A stretch of DNA of 64,000 nucleotides from Tepidiphilus succinatimandens (GTDB taxonomy: Bacteria > Pseudomonadota > Gammaproteobacteria > Burkholderiales > Rhodocyclaceae): NCBI RefSeq assembly GCF_006503695.1, contig NZ_SBIK01000004.1, positions 1 to 64,000 on the forward strand, given 5' to 3'. Under the pieces are notes generated by a model that was given only the letters and a program-made list of their open reading frames with translations, was not told where the DNA came from and did not search any database. Below are positions 48,653-58,863 of the stretch, piece after piece (the first letter of the stretch is position 1; each line of letters opens with the position of its first letter). A program made the translations under genes and the position numbers.

Positions 48653-49006
48653 ATGAACGAGCAAAACGTGCAGAGCCGGTCGTCTACTATGACGCCACAG
48701 GCGAGCGCAGAGAAGCTCAAGGAAGACCTGCGCCATCTGGCGCAGACGCTCGAAGAGTTGGTGGCCGCAACCGCCGGTGAGACGAGCAGCGAGATCCGCG
48801 AGCTGCGCGAGCGTGCCCGTGCCCGCCTGGAAGAGACGCGGTCGCGTCTGACCGATCGCGGCTCTGAGCTCTATCAGCAGGCCAGTGAAACGCTGCGCAG
48901 CACCGCCCAGCAAACCGAAGGTTACGTGCGCGAGCATCCCTGGACCAGCATCGGCCTGGGGGCTGCCGTGGGCATGCTGATCGGCCTGCTGATGGGCCGC
49001 CGCTGA
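48653..49006 (+). CDS. DUF883 (ElaB/YqjD-type) membrane-anchored protein
   Basis: This small protein (117 residues) has an N-terminal helical, charged region (SAEKLKEDLRHLAQTLEELV, RELRERARARLEETRSRL, predicted coiled coil) and a C-terminal glycine-zipper helix (WTSIGLGAAVGMLIGLLMGRR). This is the YqjD/ElaB plan; those proteins tether ribosomes at the inner membrane in stationary phase in E. coli. YVREHPWTSIGLGA is the family signature. The stop overlaps the next ATG by one base. Confidence 0.9.
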   Translation: MNEQNVQSRSSTMTPQASAEKLKEDLRHLAQTLEELVAATAGETSSEIRELRERARARLEETRSRLTDRGSELYQQASETLRSTAQQTEGYVREHPWTSIGLGAAVGMLIGLLMGRR

Positions 49007-49401
49007 TGGATCGTCCCGCCGGCCCAATGGAGCGCGTCTTCGGCGCCTCCAAGCGCCTCCTGGAGCATCTGCTCGAAGGCGGCGAGATGCGCCTGCGGCT
49101 GGCGGTGCTCGAACTGGAGGAAGAACGCGCCCGGCTCTTCGATCTTTTGCTCCTTGCCGGCCTGAGCCTGGCGCTGGCTGCCTTGGGGCTGGCCTTCGTC
49201 GGCGTATTCGTGGTTGCCGCCTTCTGGGAAACCCATCGCCTCGCCGCCATCGCGGCGGTGGCTGCCGTTTTTCTGCTGGGGGCCGCATTCGCCGCCTGGC
49301 GCCTGCGCCGCCTGGCGCGCCGACGCAGCCTGCTGCGTGCCACGCTCGAGCAGCTCGCCACCGACCGGCAGCTGCTCGCCGAGCCGGGCGAGGGGGCCTG
49401 A
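49006..49401 (+). CDS. Phage holin family / YqjE-like membrane protein
   Basis: The 131-residue protein has two close transmembrane helices (LLLLAGLSLALAALGLAFVGVFVVAAFW and IAAVAAVFLLGAAFAAWRL) and charged ends. RLLEHLLEGGEMRLRLAVLELEEERARLFD at the start is the YqjE pattern. The grouping yqjD-yqjE-yqjK is widespread and this is not a prophage. It starts at the stop of the first gene and ends at the start of the next, so the three are coupled. Confidence 0.85.
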   Translation: MDRPAGPMERVFGASKRLLEHLLEGGEMRLRLAVLELEEERARLFDLLLLAGLSLALAALGLAFVGVFVVAAFWETHRLAAIAAVAAVFLLGAAFAAWRLRRLARRRSLLRATLEQLATDRQLLAEPGEGA

Positions 49402-49721
49402 TGCGCCGCGACGAACTCGCCGCCCGCAAGGCCGAGCTGGAAGCGCGCATCGCCGCCCACCGGCGGCGCATGATGCAGGATGCGCGCGAGTGGCGCGAGG
49501 CGGTGCGCCCCGTCGATAACGCCTGGCACACCCTCGTGCGCTGGAAAGTGCCGCTCGCGCTCGCCGGCGGTGCACTCCTGTGGCGCCTGGGGCGGCGCGG
49601 CACGGCGCAGGCGGCGTTGAAATGGTGGGGGCGGGGGTTGGGCGTAGTCGAGGGCGTGCGGCTGGCGCACAAATTGCTGGGCGGCAAGAGCGGCGGTTGG
49701 CGCGATCGGGGGACCGCGTGA
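49401..49721 (+). CDS. YqjK-like small protein
   Basis: The 106-residue basic protein opens with MRRDELAARKAELEARIAAHR (a helix) and has a short hydrophobic stretch (WKVPLALAGGALLWRLG) followed by Arg/Gly-rich sequence. Position and composition match YqjK of the yqjDEK group; function is unknown. The A of its ATG lies at the stop of the yqjE-like gene. Confidence 0.7.
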   Translation: MRRDELAARKAELEARIAAHRRRMMQDAREWREAVRPVDNAWHTLVRWKVPLALAGGALLWRLGRRGTAQAALKWWGRGLGVVEGVRLAHKLLGGKSGGWRDRGTA

Positions 49722-49763
49722 TACACTGCGGCGCGATCCCCTGCCACTTCCAAGGATGACATC

Positions 49764-50018
49764 ATGAATCCTCCCCCCATGTTCGACGAACTCGCGCAGA
49801 AACTCAAGCACCTCGCCGAGACGAGTCCGCTCAAGGATTTCGAGAAGAATGCCAAGGCGCTGCTCGCCTCCATGTTCGAGCGCATGGATCTCGTCACCCG
49901 CGAAGAATTCGAAGCGCAGCGCGAGCTGGTCGTCAAGCTGCGGCAAGAACTCGCCGAGCTCGAACGGCGCGTTGGGCTGCTGGAAGCCCAGCTCGTCGGC
50001 GGCACGGACGAAGACTGA
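49764..50018 (+). CDS. ubiK: Ubiquinone biosynthesis accessory factor UbiK
   Basis: The 84-residue protein has MFDELAQKLKHLAETSPLKDFEKNAKALLASMFERMDLVTREEFEAQ then a C-terminal coiled coil, KLRQELAELERRVGLLEAQL. This is the BMFP/YqiC family, now UbiK, which with UbiJ assists aerobic ubiquinone synthesis and can influence membranes. It has its own 42-bp gap upstream with AAGGATGAC before ATG 49764. A strong terminator follows 35 bp after the stop. Confidence 0.92.
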   Translation: MNPPPMFDELAQKLKHLAETSPLKDFEKNAKALLASMFERMDLVTREEFEAQRELVVKLRQELAELERRVGLLEAQLVGGTDED

Positions 50019-50053
50019 ATTCCGCGCTGCGGGCAAGGCGGTGCCGTTGGATG

Positions 50054-50082
50054 AAAGAGCCGGCCTGAGGGCCGGCTCTTTT
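50054..50082 (+). terminator. Rho-independent terminator after ubiK
   Basis: AAAGAGCCGGCC-TGAG-GGCCGGCTCTTT is a perfect 12-base stem with a four-base loop and ends in TTTT. It closes the yqjD-ubiK group on the plus strand; A residues before the stem would also allow weaker action on the other strand. Confidence 0.92.
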
Positions 50083-50331
50083 ACGTCGAACGATGCTTTC
50101 CCCTTATTCCCATGCAATGATAGTCAAAATATCTTGACATGCTCGTCGTTTCCCATGACGATATTGCCATGGACATGGGAGGGGCGGGGGCATGGTACCT
50201 TGGGGCAAGGCCGATGTGGCCAGAGGCGTGCGACGTCGCCGCCGTTTTCCCTCTCCCTAGCACCAGAGCCGTGATGGGGCGGTGGAGGAGCTTGGGGGTT
50301 GAAGATGGGGGAGGGAGGGGGAGTTATTTCA
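50083..50331 (+). promoter_or_regulatory. Control region of the cas operon
   Basis: No gene is evident in these 249 bp. An AT-rich patch holds TTGACA at 50134-50139; GATATT lies 20 bp further, too far for a standard promoter, so the -10 box is uncertain. AATATC and GATATT around it form a loose inverted repeat with CATG half-sites (50129-50165). The last 60 bp before cas3 are very purine-rich (GGTGGAGGAG, GGGGGAGGGAGGGGGAG) and include the ribosome site. Confidence 0.35.
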
Positions 50332-52974
50332 GTGGCCAACGGCACTACTAGCCCATTGCAGGAGCCGGAGTGCCTGTTCTTTTGGGGCAAGAGCGCACCG
50401 GAGGAGTCGGGGGCGGTGCATGGCCACTCCCTGCTTTCCCACCTGCTCGACGTGGCTGCCGTGGCGCGGGTGCTGCTCGAACGATTCGTTCCCCCTTCTG
50501 CATTGCAGGAATTCGGGGTCGAGGTGCTTGCCACGCTCGTTGGCTTGCACGATTACGGCAAGGCGATCCCCGGCTTTCAGGCCAAGTGGCCGCAAGGCCG
50601 GGCGCGGCTGGAATCGGCAGGGTTTTCTTTTCGGCCGCCGCAGGTGCTGAAACAGGACCGGCACGATCTGGCCAGCGCCGCCCTGCTGCCGAGGGAAGCG
50701 AAGTTGGCCGAGGCGCTCGCCTGCATTCTGGGCGGGCATCACGGCTATATCGTCCGATCGGGTGAGCGCAAACATGCCGCGCCGAACCGTGAATCCCCCG
50801 AATGGCGCGCGGCGCGACGTGCCTTGCTGGGCGACTATCTCGCAGCGCAGGGGCTCGATGCATCCGCCGTGCCGGACGGGGAATTTTTGGAAACCCGACT
50901 CGACGCGGCGCTGTGGCTGGCCGGACTCGTGAGCGTGGCCGACTGGATCGGCTCGAACGACGCCTTCTTTCCTTACGCTGGCCGCCCGCCGGCAGGCCCG
51001 GCGTACTGGCGGGATGCTCAGGAGCGCGCCCGACGGGCCTTGCGGGAACTGGGCTGGCACGAGAGAGTCACCCTGCTCTCAGACGAGCGCGAGGACACTG
51101 CCGCGCTGCTCACGCGCATGACAGGCAAAGCGCTCGCACCGCGCCCTTTGCAGAGCGCCGTCGAGGAACTGCTGTGCGAGGTCGCCGAACCGCCGCTCGT
51201 GCTCATCGAAGCCCCGATGGGTGAGGGCAAGACCGAGGCGGCCTTCCTCGCCTTCTTGCGCCTGCAGCGGCGCTTCGGCCTGCGCGGGTTTTACGTCGGG
51301 CTGCCGACGCAGGCGACCGGCAACGCCATGTTCGAGCGCGCGGTACGCTTTTTGCAGGCTTTCGCCGACCGGCACGACGTCCAGCTCGACATCCAGCTCG
51401 CGCATGCCGGGGCCGAACTGGTCGAGTCGTATCAGGCGCTGCGTGGCGTGTACGGCGAACCGGGCGAGCACGTCGCTGCGGCGAGCTGGTTCGCCAAGCC
51501 CAAACGCGCGCTCCTTTCCCCATTCGGGGTCGGCACCGTCGATCAGGCGCTCTACGCCGTGCTGCACGTCAAGCACCATTTCGTGCGGCTGTGGGGGCTC
51601 GCCCGGCGCGTCGTCATCCTCGACGAAGTGCACGCGTACGATGTCTACACCGGCGGCCTGATCGCGCATCTCTTGCGCTGGCTCAAGCGCATGGGCTGCG
51701 CCGTGATCCTGCTCTCGGCCACGCTGCCGCGCGCCAAACGCCAAGAACTCCTCGCCGCCTGGGGTGTCGCCGAAAACGAGGAAAGCGCCTATCCGCGCGT
51801 CCTGCTGGCCCAAGGCGGGCGGATTGCATCCCGAACGATCATCGCCCGCGAGCAGGCGCCGATTGCGCTCTGTGCGCTTTCCGAGTTGCTCGAATCCATC
51901 GCCGAGACGGCGCGGAATCTGACGGCCGAGGGCGGCTGCATCGCCGTCATCGTCAACACCGTCGACCGCGCGCAAACCCTGTACTCGATGCTCGAAGATA
52001 CGGTCGGAGATGCGGCCGAAGTGCTCCTCTACCACGCGCGCTTTCCCGCCGACGAACGGCAGGCGATCGAGCAAAAGGTGCTTGCGCATTTCGGCAAAGA
52101 ATGCGAGCGGCCCGAACGCGCGATCCTCATCGCTACACAGGTCGCGGAACAGAGCCTCGACGTCGATTTCGACGCCATGATCACCGACTTGGCGCCCGTC
52201 GACCTCGTGCTGCAACGCGCCGGGCGCCTGCATCGGCACCCGCGTCAGCGCCCCGAAGCGCATCGGGAGCCGGTGCTCTACGTGGCCGGTCTGGCCGGCG
52301 AGTCACCGCCCGATCTCACCGCGACGCGCTGGAAGTACGTCTATCAGCCCTACATTTTGCTGCGCAGTTGGCGGCAATTGCGCGAGCGCCCAATCGTTCG
52401 GCTGCCTGACGACATCGACTCCTTGGTGCAGGCGGTCTATGACGCTGCACCAGCGGATGAGGGCGCGGAGGTGGCGACGGTGCAGGATCAGGATGCGGCC
52501 TATGGCCAATACCTCGCCGAGATGCAGGAAATGCGCCAGCGGATGCACAACGTCGCGCTCGATGCCGACGCGCCCGATCTTTTCGCGCTCATCGACATCC
52601 CGCAAGCGCGCGAAGCCGGCGAAGGGGGGCTCGAAGTCGTCACGCGTCTGGGCGAAGAAAGCCTTGCCGTGGTGCCGCTGTGGGTCAACGAAGCCGGTTG
52701 GCGCGAGCGCCCGGATGCGCCGCCTTTCGATCCACAGCGTCCGCTCGAGCGCGACCGCGCGCGGGCCGTCTATGCACGTCAGCTGCGTGTCTCACGCAAG
52801 GCGCTCATCGAAGTCCTCAAAGCGCAAGCAAGGCCGCCGGCGTTCGCCGAATCCCCGTATCTGCGCGACCTCTACCCATTGATTCTCGATGACGAAAGCA
52901 AGACAATGGTAGGAAACCTGCAAGTGCGGCTCGATCCCTGTCTGGGGTTGGTCTATGAGAAGGAGGAGACGTGA
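50332..52974 (+). CDS. cas3: Type I-E CRISPR helicase-nuclease Cas3
   Basis: Cas3 (880 residues from GTG 50332) is recruited by Cascade and degrades target DNA. The HD nuclease domain is N-terminal: HSLLSHLLDVAAV, GLHDYGKAIPGFQ (HD at 73-74), GGHHG and VADWIGSN. The helicase follows: Walker A GEGKT at 297-301, PTQATGNAM, DEVH box at 431-434, LSATLP, and the C-terminal QRAGRLHRH. I prefer GTG 50332, which has GGAGGGGGAG 8 bp upstream; TTG 50299 and ATG 50305 are upstream options. No motif is lost, so the enzyme should be active. It overlaps cse1 by four bases. Confidence 0.95.
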   Translation: MANGTTSPLQEPECLFFWGKSAPEESGAVHGHSLLSHLLDVAAVARVLLERFVPPSALQEFGVEVLATLVGLHDYGKAIPGFQAKWPQGRARLESAGFSFRPPQVLKQDRHDLASAALLPREAKLAEALACILGGHHGYIVRSGERKHAAPNRESPEWRAARRALLGDYLAAQGLDASAVPDGEFLETRLDAALWLAGLVSVADWIGSNDAFFPYAGRPPAGPAYWRDAQERARRALRELGWHERVTLLSDEREDTAALLTRMTGKALAPRPLQSAVEELLCEVAEPPLVLIEAPMGEGKTEAAFLAFLRLQRRFGLRGFYVGLPTQATGNAMFERAVRFLQAFADRHDVQLDIQLAHAGAELVESYQALRGVYGEPGEHVAAASWFAKPKRALLSPFGVGTVDQALYAVLHVKHHFVRLWGLARRVVILDEVHAYDVYTGGLIAHLLRWLKRMGCAVILLSATLPRAKRQELLAAWGVAENEESAYPRVLLAQGGRIASRTIIAREQAPIALCALSELLESIAETARNLTAEGGCIAVIVNTVDRAQTLYSMLEDTVGDAAEVLLYHARFPADERQAIEQKVLAHFGKECERPERAILIATQVAEQSLDVDFDAMITDLAPVDLVLQRAGRLHRHPRQRPEAHREPVLYVAGLAGESPPDLTATRWKYVYQPYILLRSWRQLRERPIVRLPDDIDSLVQAVYDAAPADEGAEVATVQDQDAAYGQYLAEMQEMRQRMHNVALDADAPDLFALIDIPQAREAGEGGLEVVTRLGEESLAVVPLWVNEAGWRERPDAPPFDPQRPLERDRARAVYARQLRVSRKALIEVLKAQARPPAFAESPYLRDLYPLILDDESKTMVGNLQVRLDPCLGLVYEKEET

Positions 52975-54473
52975 ACCATTTGGCGCGCTACAACCTAATC
53001 GACGAAGCCTGGATTCCCGTACGTGGGCAGGATGGACAAAGCCGCACGGTGGGCTTGGCCGAGTTGTTCCGCCATGCTCATATCATCCGAGACCTCGACG
53101 AACCCAGCCCCGCCAACCGCGTGGCGCTCTACCGCCTGCTGCTCGCCATCCTGCACCGCGCCTCAAGTGCGCGTTTCGGATCATGGGCCCGGCAGGAGCG
53201 CCGACGTTGGCGACGGGAGGGATTGCCGACCGACGCCGTACTCGATTATCTCGAACACTGGCGCGAGCGTTTCTGGCTCGTGCATCCCGAACACCCTTTC
53301 ATGCAGGTGGCGGCGCTCGCGCACCATCCGGACACGAAAGACAAGAAAAAATCCGTCTTGCACCTTGCTTTGTTGGGTAACGACGGTTTTCTCTTCGATC
53401 ACCGCAAGACGGCGACCTTGCCATGGCCAGACGCCTTGCGCGACATGCTGGGGTTATTCAGTTTCACGCCCGGCGGCCTCATCAAAATCCTCAAGACTTC
53501 CGACAACGCCGGGCCGCTTGCCAACAGCGCCGCTTTTTTGGCGCTGGGTGCGAATCTCGGCGAGACCTTGTTGCTCAACTTGGGTTCGGCTCTACCCAAC
53601 CGGGACGACATGCCCGCCTGGGAAAAGGCACCTCCCTCGATCCAGGACCTCGCCGCACCCGCCACCTTGGCCTCTGGTCCGAACGACCGCTACACCCGGC
53701 CCTCACGCGGCGTGCTGCTCGACGTGGATGAAGGGGGGCTGGTGCGTGAAATCTGGTTCGCCCCGGGGCTTGCCCTGCAAGACGACCCCCATGCGCCCGA
53801 TCCAATGGTGGCACAGCGCATGAGCAAAGACGGCAAGACGATTTTACGCGTGCGTTTCGACGGTGGCCGTGCGCTGTGGCGCGATTTGCCCAGCCTCACG
53901 GCGGACGCAAAAGAAAAGGCTCATGCCGTGTTGCGCCACGCGGCCGACATCACGGACGAAGAGGAAGTACTGCATGTGCTTGCGGCCGGATTGGCCAGCG
54001 ATCAGGCCAAACTCGAACGCGCCCGCATGGAGCTTCTGCGCCTGCCGCACGCCGTACTCGCCATCGAGGAGGCGGCCGCGCAGTTGCGGGAAGACGTGGC
54101 GGCCGCCGAAGCCTTGCACGACAAGCTGCGCGCTTTGGCCGCGCGCGTCGTCGCGCTCACCCAGTCCGACCCCGAACACACGGAAACCCGCAAAAAAGCC
54201 CGCGAACGTGTCGCGCAAAGTCCGCTCGCAGACGTCTATTTCACCCGCCTCGAACAACGCCTGCCGGCCTTGATGGCGGCCTACGCCGCCAACGATTGGG
54301 AAGCGGCGCATCGTCTCTGGCAGAACGCCATGACCGAGGCCGCGCACGCCTTCTGGCACGAACTAGGCATCCTGCTCTCCGACACGCCGCGCGCCTGGAA
54401 GGCCATGGCGCAGACGGAAGCCGAATTCCACACCATCCTCCGCAACCGTAAGGAGAACCGCGATGCCGCATGA
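52971..54473 (+). CDS. cse1: Cascade large subunit Cse1 (Cas8e/CasA)
   Basis: The 500-residue large subunit recognises the PAM and recruits Cas3. The N-terminus MNHLARYNLIDEAWIPVR, the RRDGLAELF-like QSRTVGLAELF, ALYRLLLAILHRA, EHPFMQVAALA, LGLFSFTPGGLIKILKT and FHTILRNRKE at the end match Cas8e. The GTG start follows AGGAGGAGAC and overlaps the cas3 stop. A helical bundle rich in Ala and Glu (about 290-500) forms the C-terminal half. Confidence 0.93.
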   Translation: MNHLARYNLIDEAWIPVRGQDGQSRTVGLAELFRHAHIIRDLDEPSPANRVALYRLLLAILHRASSARFGSWARQERRRWRREGLPTDAVLDYLEHWRERFWLVHPEHPFMQVAALAHHPDTKDKKKSVLHLALLGNDGFLFDHRKTATLPWPDALRDMLGLFSFTPGGLIKILKTSDNAGPLANSAAFLALGANLGETLLLNLGSALPNRDDMPAWEKAPPSIQDLAAPATLASGPNDRYTRPSRGVLLDVDEGGLVREIWFAPGLALQDDPHAPDPMVAQRMSKDGKTILRVRFDGGRALWRDLPSLTADAKEKAHAVLRHAADITDEEEVLHVLAAGLASDQAKLERARMELLRLPHAVLAIEEAAAQLREDVAAAEALHDKLRALAARVVALTQSDPEHTETRKKARERVAQSPLADVYFTRLEQRLPALMAAYAANDWEAAHRLWQNAMTEAAHAFWHELGILLSDTPRAWKAMAQTEAEFHTILRNRKENRDAA

Positions 54474-55062
54474 GCAAAGCGTCTCGCCAGACAGCCCCCC
54501 GCGAGGGTCGACGCAGCCCCGGGTGCAGGCGTTCGTCGAACACCTCGCGAACGTCTGCGAAGACCGGGGCGCGCGCGCCATCCTGCGCCGCGCGGCGGCG
54601 TTTGACCCGGGCGAGTATGTGCCCGCCTTTCCCTTCGTCGAGCCCTTCCTGCCCGAAGACACACCCGAGAGCGAGCGGCGTGCTTTTTACCTGTGCGCCA
54701 TGCTCTACGCGATGCACGGCCAGCACCAGCAAGGCCGTTCGCTCGCCAAGGCCTTCGGGGCGCTGTGGAGGAAGAAAGACCAGCGCCCCAGCCTCGAAAA
54801 GCGCTTCATCGCGCTCCTCGAAGCCGATGCCGACGGCCTGTCCGAACATTTGCGCCAGATCGTCATGCTGCTGAAGGAGGAGGCGTTCGACCATGCGGCT
54901 TTGCTCACCGACTTACGCGAACTCATGAAGCCTTACACCACCGAGCGGCAAAACCGTATCCGTGCCCGCTGGGCCAAGGACTTTTACCGCAGCGAAACCC
55001 GCGCGACCGACGCCTCCACCGCAGCCGACACGTCCGAACCCGCCGCAACGCCTCTACCTTGA
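54463..55062 (+). CDS. cse2: Cascade small subunit Cse2 (CasB)
   Basis: The 199-residue helical protein has FVEHLANVCEDRGARAILRRA, LCAMLYAMHGQHQQGRSLAKAFGALW and SLEKRFIALLEADADGLSEH, typical of Cse2, two copies of which line the Cascade belly. It overlaps cse1 by 11 bp, after AAGGAGAACC. The last 25 residues (RATDASTAADTSEPAATP) look disordered. Confidence 0.9.
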   Translation: MPHEQSVSPDSPPRGSTQPRVQAFVEHLANVCEDRGARAILRRAAAFDPGEYVPAFPFVEPFLPEDTPESERRAFYLCAMLYAMHGQHQQGRSLAKAFGALWRKKDQRPSLEKRFIALLEADADGLSEHLRQIVMLLKEEAFDHAALLTDLRELMKPYTTERQNRIRARWAKDFYRSETRATDASTAADTSEPAATPLP

Positions 55063-55087
55063 TCCCGACGACTTTCAGGAGAATGCC

Positions 55088-56224
<1,137 letters not shown>

Positions 56225-56229
56225 AAGCC

Positions 56230-56883
56230 ATGCCGACGCTGCTTTTGCGCCTCGCCGGCCCCCTGCAATCCTGGGGTACGACGAGCCGATACGACGAGCG
56301 TGATTCCCAGCTCGAACCGAGCAAATCCGGCGTGCTGGGGCTGCTCTGCGCTGCGCTGGGCCGCGACCGGCATCTGCCGGTGGATGACCTCGCGCGGCTA
56401 CGCATGGGCGTGCGGGTGGATCGGGAAGGCGTGCGGGTGCGCGATTTTCAGACCGTACAGGGCGTGCTCAAGCGCGATGGCAAGGCGGATGCCGATTCGA
56501 CCATCATCAGCCCGCGCTATTACCTGTCCGACGCCGTCTTCCTCGTCGGGCTGGAAGGCGACGAGGTGGATTTTCTCCGCTCGCTCCAGGCGGCGCTCCA
56601 TCGTCCGGTCTGGCCGATCTTTCTCGGCCGCAGGAGTTGCCCGCCCGGATTGCCCGTGGCCCTGCCCGACGGCGTGTGTGACACCTCGCTCGAAGAGACT
56701 CTGCGCCGCCATCCTTTGCTCGTGGGCGGCGAGGAGGGCGCACGGCCTTTGCGCGTCGTCCTCGAAAACCCCGATGACGGCGAAGGCGCGCTACGCCTCG
56801 ACCAACCCATCGCGCCTTTTGCCGAGCGGCGTTTTGGCGCGCGTTTCGTGCGCTCGGAGGTCTGGACATGCCCCTTATCCTGA
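56230..56883 (+). CDS. cas5e: Cascade subunit Cas5e (CasD)
   Basis: Cas5e (217 residues) caps the crRNA 5' handle. The hallmark LLLRLAGPLQSWGTTSRYDER at the N-terminus, then EPSKSGVLGLLCAALGRDR, LRMGVRVDREGVRVRDFQTVQG and IISPRYYLSDAVFLVGLEG, identify it. It starts 5 bp after cas7e and overlaps cas6e by 16 bp. Confidence 0.94.
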   Translation: MPTLLLRLAGPLQSWGTTSRYDERDSQLEPSKSGVLGLLCAALGRDRHLPVDDLARLRMGVRVDREGVRVRDFQTVQGVLKRDGKADADSTIISPRYYLSDAVFLVGLEGDEVDFLRSLQAALHRPVWPIFLGRRSCPPGLPVALPDGVCDTSLEETLRRHPLLVGGEEGARPLRVVLENPDDGEGALRLDQPIAPFAERRFGARFVRSEVWTCPLS

Positions 56884-57593
56884 GCCGGCTGGTGCTCGAT
56901 CCGCGCGACCATGCCGCGCGCCGTGACGTGGCAAACCCCTATGCGATGCACCAGACGCTCGCGCGCGTCTTTGCCGAGCACCCGGATGCTCCGCCAGCGC
57001 GCTTTCTCTGGCGCCTGGAGCCGGGCGGGCCGTTCGATCGGCCCACCGTCCTGATCCAGAGCGATCGAGCCGGGAACTGGGAGCGCTTGCCACCACGCTA
57101 TGGGCATGCCCAAAGCAAGCCCTACGACCCCGCGCGCCTGCTGCAAACGGGGCGCGAACTGCGTTTTCGGCTGTATGCCAACCCGACCCGGGCGCGGAAA
57201 GTCGACGGGACGCCCGCGCGTCGCGGGCAGCGCGTGGGGATCCACGATGACCTCGAGGCGCTGGCATGGCTCGATGGCCAAGGCCGAACACGCGGAGGTT
57301 TCACGCTGTGTCGCCTCGAGCGTGCCGCGGTGCGAGCCGGCGAGGCGTTTTGGTCGGACCCCGGCGCGAGCGGCGAAACGGAGGTGCCGACCCTGTTCGA
57401 CGTCCAGGTACGTCGCTCGCGTTGGCGTTTTCGCAAACCGGGCACCGACGCCGCGGCTTGGCTCACGTTCGACGTCGCCTACTACGACGGACGCATGGAA
57501 GTGACCGATCCCGGGCGTCTTCTGCAGATCATCGAACAGGGGCTTGGGCGCGGCAAGGCGTTTGGCCTGGGGCTGCTATCGGTGGCGCCGTGA
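56868..57593 (+). CDS. cas6e: CRISPR RNA endonuclease Cas6e (CasE)
   Basis: Cas6e (241 residues) cuts pre-crRNA at the repeat hairpin and stays bound. The N-terminal LSRLVLDPRDHAARRDVANPYAMHQTLARVF includes the catalytic His (His28) and the conserved Tyr before it. RFLWRLEPGG and the C-terminal glycine-rich loop GLGRGKAFGLGLLSV are the family marks. One spacer in the array (63433-63465) encodes a close variant of this last loop, with mostly silent differences. Confidence 0.94.
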   Translation: MPLILSRLVLDPRDHAARRDVANPYAMHQTLARVFAEHPDAPPARFLWRLEPGGPFDRPTVLIQSDRAGNWERLPPRYGHAQSKPYDPARLLQTGRELRFRLYANPTRARKVDGTPARRGQRVGIHDDLEALAWLDGQGRTRGGFTLCRLERAAVRAGEAFWSDPGASGETEVPTLFDVQVRRSRWRFRKPGTDAAAWLTFDVAYYDGRMEVTDPGRLLQIIEQGLGRGKAFGLGLLSVAP

Positions 57594-57603
57594 GGTCATC
57601 GTC

Positions 57604-58822
<1,219 letters not shown>

Positions 58823-58863
58823 GTGGTTTGTAATGTCTTTAAAAATATGGAAAATCTGGAAGT
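58823..58863 (+). promoter_or_regulatory. Short AT-rich CRISPR leader
   Basis: The 41 bp between cas2 and the first repeat contain TTTGTAATGTCTTTAAAAAT and ATGGAAAATCTGGAAGT, much richer in A/T than anything nearby. This is where transcription of the array and IHF-assisted integration normally occur in type I-E systems. It is shorter than usual, so the leader probably extends into cas2. Confidence 0.7.

Noticed and set aside
49006..49721. Prophage remnant suggested by the holin-like protein
   Set aside because: The gene is part of the common yqjD-yqjE-yqjK group beside ubiK; no phage genes are nearby.
57535..57567. Self-targeting of the resident cas6e by the array
   Set aside because: Seven of 33 positions differ, several in the part next to the repeat where pairing matters most, so efficient self-cleavage is unlikely; the spacer more likely matches a relative of this gene.
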